The position numbers were made by a program, and so were the translations under genes. The notes below the pieces were generated by a model. The model ran no database searches and was not told the DNA's origin. It saw only the letters and a list, made by a program, of their open reading frames with translations. Shown here piece by piece: positions 24,388 to 32,199 of a stretch of DNA of 33,605 nucleotides. Source of the stretch: UBA1189 sp045126595 (GTDB lineage Bacteria > Bacteroidota > Bacteroidia > Bacteroidales > Bacteroidaceae); contig JBGVOS010000071.1 of assembly GCA_045126595.1 (NCBI GenBank), positions 1 through 33,605 of the forward strand. Direction: 5' to 3'. Positions within the stretch are counted from its first letter, which is position 1, and the number at the start of each line of letters is the position of its first letter.

Positions 24388-24423
24388 AAAAAAGGGTGTG
24401 CCCATGCACGGGCACACACCTTT
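24388..24423 (-). terminator. Hairpin terminator between the kelch lipoprotein gene and susC
   Basis: On the minus strand, GTGTGCCC pairs with GGGCACAC around a 6-nt loop and is followed by six T. It ends about 15 bp before the SusC ATG, leaving no room for a second promoter, so it probably attenuates transcription within the operon. Confidence 0.85.
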
Positions 24424-24439
24424 TGTTCTTAACTGAGTT

Positions 24440-25957
24440 TTATTTCATGAGTTTAACCCATGTCTCTGTAGTGAAATCGTCAGTATCTGATACGGGATAT
24501 CCGTAAGTGTCTCCACAAGGAGTAGCGATACCACCGAACAACCAAGCTGAATTACCCTGTGCTACACCAGCGATGTGGCGACGAGCGGTAAATGCCTCAG
24601 GAGTCTCCACCTCTTCCCAGTTGATACAGTCAGTAGAGCGGTAAACCTTGTTAGAAACAGAGTTTCCGTCTGCATTGCAAATGTTTCCACCGAACAAGTA
24701 AACAGCCTCCTCTGTAGCAAGCACCTCTGCATCGAAAATGTTGCTGAAGCCCTGTACTGCGTCTACCTCCATGGTCCAGTTCACACCATCCTCAGAAGAC
24801 CATACGCTATTCACCATCATGCTGGCGTCTACGAAGTTTTGGTAACCACCCAAGCACCACACCTTATTGTCGTATACGAAGAATGCGTTGCCCATGCGTT
24901 TATCAACATCCACAGTGTTCTCCTCGCTTGTACTTACAGGTGCTACATAGTCCCAGTTCTTTCCGTCGGTAGAAGACAAGTAACGGCGAGTACCCTGCCA
25001 CATACCGAATGCAGGATAGTAGCCGCCCTGCATAAACAACTTACCATTAAATGAAACAACGTTCACATGTGCTGCAGCCACATCGTCAATAGAACGGGTC
25101 TCGTCGAGTCTAGTGTAGGTAGCACCAATTGTATCACATACAAAGTTTACGCCGTCGGTAGTAGAGAATGAACGCCAGTGGTCAATGTACGTCATTACCA
25201 TAAAGCCCCAGTCGTCTACTTCAGCAGGGTTACCATAGATGTCTTCGCCCTTTGTGCGAGCACCACCAAGAACATGCATGCGACCGTTGTGAACTACCAA
25301 GCGTGCACCTTCACCACCGATAACATAGCCATCCTGACCCTCGGGCAAGTCAACACCCTCGGTAGAAGCATTGTACTTCACCTCAGACCAGTTGATCGCA
25401 TCAGATGAAGAGTACAATTTGTAGTTCTCAATCATAGGATCCTCCTCAGTACCTGCACCAGAAACAGATGTAGTGATGGCATAGAACTTATTGTTGAAGA
25501 AAGTTACATCGTAATCAATCAAGCCCTCGGGGAAACCGACGAACTTAGAAGACTTCACAAGCATGTCGCCATTCTCTGCAGCAGCACGAGTTGCAGTTAC
25601 GGTATAGGCTACAGTTTTGCCATCAGCACCCTTTGCTACCAAAGTAACGGGTGATGTAAGGTTTACAACGATACCTGCACCTACAGCCTGCTCATTACAG
25701 AATACTTCTGATCCCATAGTAGGTGTTGCCTCGATTGTAGCAGCAGCCAACTGTGCGTCTGTAATATCCCAAGAAACAGAAACTACTGCATTAGTAGCCT
25801 CGATGGCTGCAGTGTAACTTACTGCGCTACCCTCGGGAGTAACCTTAATCTCTGTGATACCTACTGCGGGAGCAGGATCGGGTTCGGGCTCACATGAAGT
25901 CCATGTAAATGCTGCAACGAGAGCAGCCAAGTACATCCATGAAAATTTTGCTTTCAT
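24440..25957 (-). CDS. Kelch-like beta-propeller surface lipoprotein (DUF6242-like)
   Basis: A 505-aa lipoprotein with signal MKAKFSWMYLAALVAAFTWTSC (lipobox ending Cys 22), then a Pro/Glu-rich spacer (EPEPDPAPA). Two Ig-like or cadherin-like segments follow (about 35-130, ending GKTVAYTVTATRA). The rest is a series of kelch-like blades, each with a small-residue-rich strand and a Trp or Tyr: VVHNGRMHVLGGA, SFNGKLFMQGGYY, FVYDNKVWCLGG, EEAVYLFGGN and NSAWLFGG. It resembles the DUF6242 type found beside SusCD systems. A surface-exposed binding role is likely; the ligand is unknown. Confidence 0.85.
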   Translation of the reverse strand: MKAKFSWMYLAALVAAFTWTSCEPEPDPAPAVGITEIKVTPEGSAVSYTAAIEATNAVVSVSWDITDAQLAAATIEATPTMGSEVFCNEQAVGAGIVVNLTSPVTLVAKGADGKTVAYTVTATRAAAENGDMLVKSSKFVGFPEGLIDYDVTFFNNKFYAITTSVSGAGTEEDPMIENYKLYSSSDAINWSEVKYNASTEGVDLPEGQDGYVIGGEGARLVVHNGRMHVLGGARTKGEDIYGNPAEVDDWGFMVMTYIDHWRSFSTTDGVNFVCDTIGATYTRLDETRSIDDVAAAHVNVVSFNGKLFMQGGYYPAFGMWQGTRRYLSSTDGKNWDYVAPVSTSEENTVDVDKRMGNAFFVYDNKVWCLGGYQNFVDASMMVNSVWSSEDGVNWTMEVDAVQGFSNIFDAEVLATEEAVYLFGGNICNADGNSVSNKVYRSTDCINWEEVETPEAFTARRHIAGVAQGNSAWLFGGIATPCGDTYGYPVSDTDDFTTETWVKLMK

Positions 25958-26025
25958 AATGTTTTTTTTGATTTAAATTAAACAAATATAAATAATTACC
26001 TTAAAAATTCTACCTGATGTCTCGA

Positions 26026-27222
26026 TTACATCGATGCGCCCATCATCATGCCGCCCATGCTGATGGTCTTAGGCGCTGATGCTGCCTTACCATCGAGACA
26101 GTCCTGAATGGCAGTTCTGATGTTCTCTCCTCTGACGTTCTTCTTATAGATGTTGCCCTCCTTGTCAATTACGAGGATGAAGGGAATACCACCGAATTGG
26201 TACAGGCTCATGACCTCCTTGCCGGCATCTTTTACCCAACCTTGCGGCCAAGCCATGTTCTCTTCGGACAGAGCCTTGCGCCAAGCCTCCTCCTTGGCAT
26301 CGATAGAGACGCTGAGGAACTCTACGCCCTGTCCCTTGAACTCTTCGTAGAACTTCTTCATATTGGGAATTTCCTGACGGCAAGGTCCACACCATGAAGC
26401 CCAGAAGTCGAGCACGAGTACCTTGCCCTTATACTTGGCAGGTGACAGGCTCTTTCCCTTGGGATTCAGACAGGTGAATGCAGGGGCGGGATTACCCACC
26501 TTCATGCGTTCTTCGCGAGCCTTCTTCTCGGCACGTGCCTTTCTCAAGTTGTCAACCAAGGTCTTGGATACCGGAGACTGGCCCTCGAGCTTCGACAACG
26601 ACTCTTCAATCAGTTCCTTGTCCTCCTCTTCGTTCAAAGCGGCAATGGCTACCAGCACACTGTTGCGATCGGCATAGTGCTCGGCAAAATAGCGCATGTA
26701 GGCAGTGAAATTGTCTCCATTCATGTCATACATCGACATGCTGAGCTTGCTCTTCTCGGCCTCGTCCTGGATGTTTGCGCGATAGATGTTCTGTGAGATG
26801 GCAATCATTCTCTGATAATTACGATAACCTTCATAATTGATGAGGTTCATCAACTCGTTGTTCTTGCCACCGCGGATATATACGTAAGGAGGGTTCTTGA
26901 TCTTAATCTTGGCCGTATCGAGTCCACGGAAGTCAATGTCGAGATTCTCGTCCTCCAACCACACATTGACCGACTGCCATTTGCCACAATCCACCACAGC
27001 CTCGCCGGGCAGACTCACGGGCACTTCCAACGAGTAGGTGTGGTCATCATTAACCACGGTTTCGGCCAACACTTTGCGCGAAGTACCGCTACGCTGGAAA
27101 ACGGTCACCTTAAATCCCTCTTCAATAAACTTCACATGTCCTTTGATGGTTACCTTGTCCTGTGCATACATACCCACAGACACAAGCGTCAGGACAGCCA
27201 ACAGCAAATGCTTCTTTTTCAT
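26026..27222 (-). CDS. TlpA/ResA-like thioredoxin with DUF4369-like N-terminus
   Basis: About 398 aa from MKKKHLLLAV; an in-frame ATG five codons upstream (27237) is a possible alternative. The signal peptide ends at GMYAQ. The N-terminal beta-rich region (DKVTIKGHVKFIEEGFKVTVF to LPGEAVVD) resembles DUF4369, a domain common in Bacteroidetes thioredoxins. A helical middle precedes a TlpA domain (about 245-385) with APAFTCLNPKGKSLSPAKYKGKV, FWASWCGPCRQEIP and the cis-Pro segment FGGIPFILVID. The C-terminus is unusually Met-rich (SMGGMMMGASM). It is the first gene of the susCD operon. Periplasmic disulfide reduction is inferred. Confidence 0.9.
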   Translation of the reverse strand: MKKKHLLLAVLTLVSVGMYAQDKVTIKGHVKFIEEGFKVTVFQRSGTSRKVLAETVVNDDHTYSLEVPVSLPGEAVVDCGKWQSVNVWLEDENLDIDFRGLDTAKIKIKNPPYVYIRGGKNNELMNLINYEGYRNYQRMIAISQNIYRANIQDEAEKSKLSMSMYDMNGDNFTAYMRYFAEHYADRNSVLVAIAALNEEEDKELIEESLSKLEGQSPVSKTLVDNLRKARAEKKAREERMKVGNPAPAFTCLNPKGKSLSPAKYKGKVLVLDFWASWCGPCRQEIPNMKKFYEEFKGQGVEFLSVSIDAKEEAWRKALSEENMAWPQGWVKDAGKEVMSLYQFGGIPFILVIDKEGNIYKKNVRGENIRTAIQDCLDGKAASAPKTISMGGMMMGASM

Positions 27223-27334
27223 ATAAATATCTTTCATTAAATTATTAATCTACAACAAATGGAAATGCGTCCAAAGGGCTGGATATATTTACGATTACCT
27301 ACGATCTTTTTACCATTTTGCTATTTCCAGGTGG

Positions 27335-27365
27335 CAAAGATAGAGTAAACAAGTGAAACTGCAAA
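27335..27365 (-). promoter_or_regulatory. Promoter of the TlpA-kelch-susCD-Trx operon
   Basis: On the minus strand TTTG (27362-27365), a 19-bp spacer and TATCTTTG (27335-27342) give an exact consensus match. The leader is about 110 nt. Confidence 0.8.
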
Positions 27366-27384
27366 GAAAATAAAATAAAAAAAT

Positions 27385-27413
27385 AAAGGGAAAGGCCTCA
27401 TGCCCTTCCCTTT
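27385..27413 (-). terminator. Terminator of tdh
   Basis: AAAGGGAAAGGCC..GCCCTTCCCTTT forms a hairpin with a CTCAT-type loop, followed by a T-rich run on the minus strand, 28 bp after the tdh stop. It differs by one base from 18522-18550. Confidence 0.85.
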
Positions 27414-27441
27414 ATTATATAATAGGTGTAAATCCCGAAAA

Positions 27442-28467
27442 TTATTCCCAGTCGAGGATTACCTTACCGCACTGACCTGACTCCATCACGTCGAATCCCT
27501 TCTGGAACTCAGCCACGGGGAAGTGGTGGGTGATTACGGGTGTGAGGTCGAGACCAGAGACGAGCATCTGCTCCATCTTGTACCATGTCTCCCACATCTC
27601 GCGGCCATAGATACCCTTAATAGTGAGTGCCTTGAAGATGATTTCGCTCCAGTCAACTGTGGTTGTCGGGGGCAGGATACCGAGCTGGGCAATCTTAGAG
27701 CCGTTGTACATCTTGGATACCATCTCGCGGAAAGCCACGGGGGCACCTGACATCTCGAGACCCACGTCGAAGCCACGGATACCGAGCTGCTCCATCGCAC
27801 CCTGTACGGTCTCGCCCTTCGATGCGTTCACGGTGCAGGTAGCACCCATCTTCTTGGCGATGTCGAGGCGGTAGTCGCTGAGGTCGGTAACGACGATGTT
27901 CTTCGCACCGGCAAACTTGGCAATGGCGGTAGCCATCGTGCCGATGAGGCCGGCTCCGGTGATGAGTACGTCTTCACCGAGGAGGGGGAATGAGAGGGCG
28001 GTATGTGTAGCGTTGCCGAAGGGGTCCATGATGGCAGCCATATCGTCGGTGATACGGTCGTCGAGCTTCACTACGTTTGACTCGGGGATGCAGAGGTACT
28101 CAGCAAAAGCTCCATCGCGGTTCACACCCACGCCGATGCTGTTTTCACAGATGTGCTGGAGACCACGGCGGCAGTTGCGGCAGTGGCCGCAAGCGATGTG
28201 GCCTTCACCCGTCACACGGTCTCCCACCTTGATGTTGCGTACGCCGGGACCTACCTCGGCTACCACACCCACGTACTCGTGGCCGATGGTCATCGGGGTC
28301 TTGATGGTCTTCTGGCTCCACTCGTCCCACTTGTAGATGTGCAGGTCGGTACCGCAGATGGCGGTCTTCTTAATCTTGATGAGCACATCGTTAACGCCTA
28401 CAACGGGCATGGGAACGTCTTCCATCCAAATGCCCTTCATGGGCTCTTTCTTTACTAACGCTTTCAT
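27442..28467 (-). CDS. tdh: L-threonine 3-dehydrogenase (zinc MDR type)
   Basis: A 341-aa cytoplasmic enzyme oxidising L-threonine to 2-amino-3-ketobutyrate with NAD+. The catalytic zinc ligand C38 (AICGTDLHIYKWDEW), H63 and E64 (IGHEYVG), and the structural zinc cysteines C93, C96, C99 and C107 match the E. coli numbering. The Rossmann motif is GAGLIGTMA. The length equals that of E. coli Tdh. The usual partner kbl is not adjacent, so glycine cleavage of the product may be encoded elsewhere, or 2-amino-3-ketobutyrate leaves by another route. Confidence 0.95.
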   Translation of the reverse strand: MKALVKKEPMKGIWMEDVPMPVVGVNDVLIKIKKTAICGTDLHIYKWDEWSQKTIKTPMTIGHEYVGVVAEVGPGVRNIKVGDRVTGEGHIACGHCRNCRRGLQHICENSIGVGVNRDGAFAEYLCIPESNVVKLDDRITDDMAAIMDPFGNATHTALSFPLLGEDVLITGAGLIGTMATAIAKFAGAKNIVVTDLSDYRLDIAKKMGATCTVNASKGETVQGAMEQLGIRGFDVGLEMSGAPVAFREMVSKMYNGSKIAQLGILPPTTTVDWSEIIFKALTIKGIYGREMWETWYKMEQMLVSGLDLTPVITHHFPVAEFQKGFDVMESGQCGKVILDWE

Positions 28468-28528
28468 TGTCTTGATGTATTAAGTGTATGAAAATAGAAT
28501 TGTCACCGTTTTGTGCACAATGCATCTG

Positions 28529-28536
28529 CAAAGATA
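28529..28536 (-). promoter_or_regulatory. Candidate -7 element of tdh
   Basis: The minus strand reads TATCTTTG about 62 bp before the start. The -33 box is weak. Confidence 0.4.
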
Positions 28537-28663
28537 ATGATTAAATTATTTCCCTTGTCAACGAGGGGAGTTTTTTTGAACATTTTTTGTCTACTTTTTT
28601 TATTATATCGGGGCCGACGGGCTCCCTCGGTTCACAAACTGCAACATTTAATTTCACCTTCAC

Positions 28664-29362
28664 ATGAAACAAGAACAATCCAAACGCATCCAGACCTCCG
28701 TGCTCAACGCTGCCGAGAAGCGCGTGCTCGTATGGCTTGCCGAGAGGCAGCCGCGGTGGATGACCTCGGACATCCTTACCGCCATAGGTGTCGTGGGGGC
28801 CGTCATCGTAGCCATAGGCTACGTTCTCTCGAACATCCAACCGGGATGGCTATGGTTGGCATCCTTAGGCTATGCCATCAACTGGTACGGCGACTCGCTT
28901 GACGGCACGCTGGCCCGTGTACGCAAGACACAGCGGCCCATCTACGGCTTCTACCTCGACCACAACATCGACGGCATCACCATGGCCATCATGTGCATCG
29001 GAGCGGGGCTGAGCAATCTGCTCAACCTCTACATCGCCATGGGAGTACTGGCCGTATACCTGCTGCTCTCCATCTCGGTTTACATCAATGCTCACCTGAA
29101 GGGCGAGTTCAAGCTGACCTATGCCGGTATGGGGCCTACGGAGTTCCGGCTTGTCATGATCGTTGTGAACACCCTGTTTGCCACCATCCCTCCCTTGCGC
29201 GAATGGGCCGTGCGCTTCAGCCTCTTCAATAATCCCATAGTCCTTGGTGCGTTCGACTTCGTGGGCATCATCATCCTTGCCGTGCTCATCGTCATCCATC
29301 TGAGCAACTTCAAGCATGATGCCGATGCCTATGCCAAACTTGACCCCGCGAAACCCTACTGA
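28664..29362 (+). CDS. CDP-alcohol phosphatidyltransferase family protein
   Basis: A 232-aa integral-membrane enzyme transferring a phosphatidyl group from CDP-diacylglycerol to an alcohol. The family signature is seen as D-G-x2-A-R then G-x3-D-x3-D (in DSLDGTLARVR and GFYLDHNIDG), all catalytic aspartates present. Several hydrophobic helices flank it (ILTAIGVVGAVIVAIGYVL, LLNLYIAMGVLAVYLLLSIS, ILAVLIVIHLSNF). The alcohol substrate cannot be read from sequence. The acyltransferase gene starts 6 bp downstream, so the two likely act in one membrane-lipid pathway. Confidence 0.9.
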   Translation: MKQEQSKRIQTSVLNAAEKRVLVWLAERQPRWMTSDILTAIGVVGAVIVAIGYVLSNIQPGWLWLASLGYAINWYGDSLDGTLARVRKTQRPIYGFYLDHNIDGITMAIMCIGAGLSNLLNLYIAMGVLAVYLLLSISVYINAHLKGEFKLTYAGMGPTEFRLVMIVVNTLFATIPPLREWAVRFSLFNNPIVLGAFDFVGIIILAVLIVIHLSNFKHDADAYAKLDPAKPY

Positions 29363-29368
29363 CAGCCC

Positions 29369-30223
29369 ATGCCACTCGTCACACTACAGGAACTCGCCGG
29401 CATGTCGCCCCTCTTCCGCGGCCGTGCAGGCCACCTCGCCGGGAAGGGCCTCATGCGCCTGCTCGCCATCGACAGGGTCAATGCCCTCTACGACCGCCAC
29501 AGTCACCTCAGCGGCCCCGACTTCGCTGGCAGCGTGCTGAAGGACCTGGGCATACACTACACCATCTTTGCCGAGACGCCTGACGTGATCAAGCAACTGC
29601 AACAACTGCAACTGCACACCCCCTTCATCACCATCAGCAACCACCCTTATGGGAGCATCGACGGCATCATCCAGACCGACTACTTCGGGCACCTCATCCC
29701 CGGCTACAAGCTCATGGCCAACCGCCTGCTGGGCCGCATCGAGGCCCTTGCCCCCTCGTTCATCCCCGTCACCCCCACCGACGGCACACACCACACACCC
29801 ACTGCGGCCAGCATCCTCGGCATACGCCACGCCCTGGAGCACCTGCGCTCGGGAGGCTCCCTGGGCCTTTTCCCCGCCGGTGCCGTGAGTAACCTCAGCC
29901 TGCGCCACCGCAATATAGAGGACCGCGAGTGGCAGCCCGCCATCATCCGCCTCATAGCCAAAGCCCGCGTACCCATCCTCCCCGTGCGCTTCTTCGACGG
30001 CAATTCGCTGCTCTACTACTCACTGGGCCTCATCGACTGGCGTATCCGCCTGTTGCGTCTCCCCGCCGAGGTGTTCAACAAGGCCGGGCACCCCGCACGC
30101 CTCAGCATAGCCCCTCTCGTCAGCGTAGAGGAACAAGAGGAATACCTCGCCTCGCACACTACCGAAGAGTTCGGGCTCTGGCTGCGCAACAAGGTATACG
30201 GGATGACGATGGAATATAAATAA
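29369..30223 (+). CDS. PlsC-like lysophospholipid acyltransferase
   Basis: A 284-aa acyltransferase. The catalytic motif appears as NHPYGSIDG, the H-x5-D form of the HX4D motif used by the Bacteroidetes hemolysin-like group. The second block is LGLFPAGAVS (FPEG-like, Glu replaced by Ala) and the fourth is VPILPVRF. There is no strong N-terminal signal anchor; membrane contact could be through the hydrophobic VPILPVRFFDG region. It follows the phosphatidyltransferase gene after 6 bp and ends just before tRNA-Lys. The likely reaction is acylation of a lysophospholipid or related acceptor. Confidence 0.85.
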   Translation: MPLVTLQELAGMSPLFRGRAGHLAGKGLMRLLAIDRVNALYDRHSHLSGPDFAGSVLKDLGIHYTIFAETPDVIKQLQQLQLHTPFITISNHPYGSIDGIIQTDYFGHLIPGYKLMANRLLGRIEALAPSFIPVTPTDGTHHTPTAASILGIRHALEHLRSGGSLGLFPAGAVSNLSLRHRNIEDREWQPAIIRLIAKARVPILPVRFFDGNSLLYYSLGLIDWRIRLLRLPAEVFNKAGHPARLSIAPLVSVEEQEEYLASHTTEEFGLWLRNKVYGMTMEYK

Positions 30224-30239
30224 AGGAGATACAAAAAAA

Positions 30240-30263
30240 AGAGACATCCAGTAGGATGTCTCT
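30240..30263. terminator. Bidirectional terminator between acyltransferase and tRNA-Lys
   Basis: AGAGACATCC (30240-30249) pairs with GGATGTCTCT (30254-30263) around AGTA. Eight A precede it, giving a T-run on the minus strand after the tRNA. Confidence 0.9.
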
Positions 30264-30268
30264 TCCTG

Positions 30269-30341
30269 TGATTCGCTTGGGGTTCGAACCCAAGACCCCA
30301 TCCTTAAAAGGGATGTGCTCTACCTGCTGAGCTAGCGAATC
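30269..30341 (-). tRNA. tRNA-Lys (anticodon TTT)
   Basis: The minus strand starts GATTCGCTAGCTCAGCAGGT and folds into a standard cloverleaf: acceptor GATTCGC/GCGAATC, anticodon loop CTTTTAA, T-loop TTCGAAC and discriminator A. CCA is not encoded. Confidence 0.97.
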
Positions 30342-30390
30342 GACCTCTTACGCCGTTAAGCGGTTGCGCCTGCTTTCGCATTTGCGAGTG

Positions 30391-30421
30391 CAAAGGTAGA
30401 AAGTTTTTGCGAGATTGCAAA
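30391..30421 (-). promoter_or_regulatory. Promoter of tRNA-Lys
   Basis: On the minus strand TTTG (30418-30421), a 19-bp spacer and TACCTTTG (30391-30398) give an exact consensus match, 50 bp upstream of the tRNA. Confidence 0.8.
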
Positions 30422-30507
30422 CTTTTTCGTCCCCTTTTTGCTTTTTACCCCGTTTTTTCTTCCGGTCCAGCGGTTCGGGACAAGTGTCCTACGGTTTTTC
30501 CCGCAGG

Positions 30508-31596
30508 TTATCCCTGCCGTTCCTCCGCTGCCTGCCTACGCAAGAAACGGCGGTAATACGAAAGCAACAGCGAGGTGGCGGGCAACGCGATAATCATACC
30601 GACCAAACCCAACAGACTGCCCCAGATGGAGAGCGAGAGCAGGATGACGGCCGGATTGAGCCCCGTCACCTTATTCATAATGCGCGGGATGAGAATCGTC
30701 TCCTGTATCGCCTGCACCACGAGGAACACGATGCCGGCAGAAAGGAGTATCCACCAGAAGTTACCGCCCGTATTGGCCGCCTTGACCAGAGCGAGGAACA
30801 CGGTGGGCACGAGGGCCACCGTCTGCAGGTAGGGTACGATATTGAGCAGGCCCACGAAAAGGCCGAAGCCGATTGCCAAGGGGAAATCGATGATGACAAA
30901 GCCTATGCTGAACAGGATGCCCACACACAAGGCTACGAGCGACTGTCCGCGGAAATAATCGCTCATGCTGTCTTCCACATCTTCGGCAAGGCGCACCACA
31001 CGCTCGCGGTACTTCTCCGGGATGAGGCTCACCCACCCGCGGGCCAGTTTCTCATAGTCCTTGAGGATGAAGAGGACATAGACCATCACCATGAAGGCGG
31101 CCACGAGGCCCCACACGAGGCTGAACGACTGGGTCAGCACGTTCCATATCTTGGGCAAGGCACCTTTCACAAGTTCGCTGATGCGGTCGGCCGAGAAGTA
31201 GCTCTCCACAGCCGTCCTATCGATATGCCTGTGCACGAACTCGTTCACCACATCGGGAATCGACGCATTGTTACCACCCGACGTGACGTAATTGACCACA
31301 AATTCCTTGAGCGTGGCAAACTCCTGTATCACAGGCGGTATCACCAGGAAACAGACACCCACCACAAGGCCCGTAATGAGCAGCAGCACCACAGCGATGG
31401 AGAGCAGACGGCTCTTCAACCCCAGCTTGTACTGGAAGAACTTCACGATGGGGTACACCAGATAGCAGAACAGCCAGGCGATGAGAAACGGCAACAGCGC
31501 CCCGCTCAACCGGTTGATGAGCAGATAGGCCACCACGCACGCGGCAATGGCGATGAGTCCACGGATGAAACGGTCAAAGGTGATTTCCTTGTTCAT
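30508..31596 (-). CDS. AI-2E family transporter (PerM/YdiK-like permease)
   Basis: A 362-aa membrane protein with about eight hydrophobic helices. The pattern is that of the AI-2E/PerM family: N-terminal pair (FIRGLIAIAACVVAYLLI, ALLPFLIAWLFCYLVYP), a large central soluble part (about 100-160), and a conserved C-terminal half with DYFRGQSLVALCVGILFSIGF, GLLNIVPYLQT and the near-final NPAVILLSLSIWGSLLGLVGMIIALP. Family members are named for a proposed autoinducer-2 export role, but several act as other permeases or Na+/H+ antiporters. Its promoter diverges from the thioesterase gene. Confidence 0.92.
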   Translation of the reverse strand: MNKEITFDRFIRGLIAIAACVVAYLLINRLSGALLPFLIAWLFCYLVYPIVKFFQYKLGLKSRLLSIAVVLLLITGLVVGVCFLVIPPVIQEFATLKEFVVNYVTSGGNNASIPDVVNEFVHRHIDRTAVESYFSADRISELVKGALPKIWNVLTQSFSLVWGLVAAFMVMVYVLFILKDYEKLARGWVSLIPEKYRERVVRLAEDVEDSMSDYFRGQSLVALCVGILFSIGFVIIDFPLAIGFGLFVGLLNIVPYLQTVALVPTVFLALVKAANTGGNFWWILLSAGIVFLVVQAIQETILIPRIMNKVTGLNPAVILLSLSIWGSLLGLVGMIIALPATSLLLSYYRRFLRRQAAEERQG

Positions 31597-31618
31597 AGCG
31601 GTTATGATTTATACGCTC

Positions 31619-31626
31619 CAAAGGTA
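31619..31626 (-). promoter_or_regulatory. Candidate -7 element of the AI-2E transporter gene
   Basis: The minus strand reads TACCTTTG 23 bp before the ATG, with a partial -33 (CTTG) 20 bp further upstream. Confidence 0.5.
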
Positions 31627-31744
31627 GAATAAAGTGTGTAAAAAAGCAAGAAAAGTTCCGACATTCACCAAAAACGGAGTACCTTTAGCAGCCACATCCC
31701 AGAAGCTTCACCCACACGCCGAGGAATACAAAAGCGAACTTTGC

Positions 31745-31775
31745 TTTGTATTTCGCCCGCTTATTCGTACCTTTG
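31745..31775 (+). promoter_or_regulatory. Promoter of the thioesterase-topB pair
   Basis: TTTG (31745-31748), a 19-bp spacer and TACCTTTG (31768-31775) give an exact consensus match, 25 bp before the start codon. Confidence 0.8.
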
Positions 31776-31800
31776 CCCTCCAATTGAAAGAAAAGACATC

Positions 31801-32175
31801 ATGTTAAAAAACGGACTCACCTATACCTGCACCCGCTCCGTAGAGGAGCATCACCTGGCCGCCCATGTAGGCAGCGGCGACCTGCGCGTACTCTCCACAC
31901 CATCGATGATTGCATTGATGGAGGAGGCGGCCATGCGCTGCGTGGTTCCCCACTTAGGCGAAGGGCAGACCACCGTAGGCGGCAAGATTGCCGTATCGCA
32001 CCTCAAGCCCACAGCCCACGGGCGCACCATCACGGCCACGGCCACCCTCACCGCTGTGGAGGGCCGCAAGCTGCAGTTCACCGTCACGGCCTCGGACGAA
32101 GACGGCCTCATCGGCGAAGGAGAGCACACACGCTTCATCGTCGACAGGGAGAAGTTCATGGCAAGATTAGGTTAA
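31801..32175 (+). CDS. FlK-like hot-dog thioesterase
   Basis: A 124-aa single hot-dog fold protein. The start ATG 31801 is chosen because it is 25 bp after a good promoter and gives a family-like N-terminus (MLKNGLTYTCTRSV); an in-frame ATG at 31741 lies before the promoter. A helix with STPSMIALMEEAAMRCV aligns with the active-site helix of fluoroacetyl-CoA thioesterase-like proteins, and VGGKIAVSHLKPT with the following strand. The substrate is probably an acyl-CoA, not identified. It lies 24 bp upstream of topB in the same direction. Confidence 0.88.
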   Translation: MLKNGLTYTCTRSVEEHHLAAHVGSGDLRVLSTPSMIALMEEAAMRCVVPHLGEGQTTVGGKIAVSHLKPTAHGRTITATATLTAVEGRKLQFTVTASDEDGLIGEGEHTRFIVDREKFMARLG

Positions 32176-32199
32176 CCCGACAAATACGACAGCATAGCG

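Noticed and set aside
18557..27237. Classical polysaccharide utilisation locus
   Set aside because: SusC and SusD are present, but no glycosidase, lyase, sulfatase or regulator lies in the operon.
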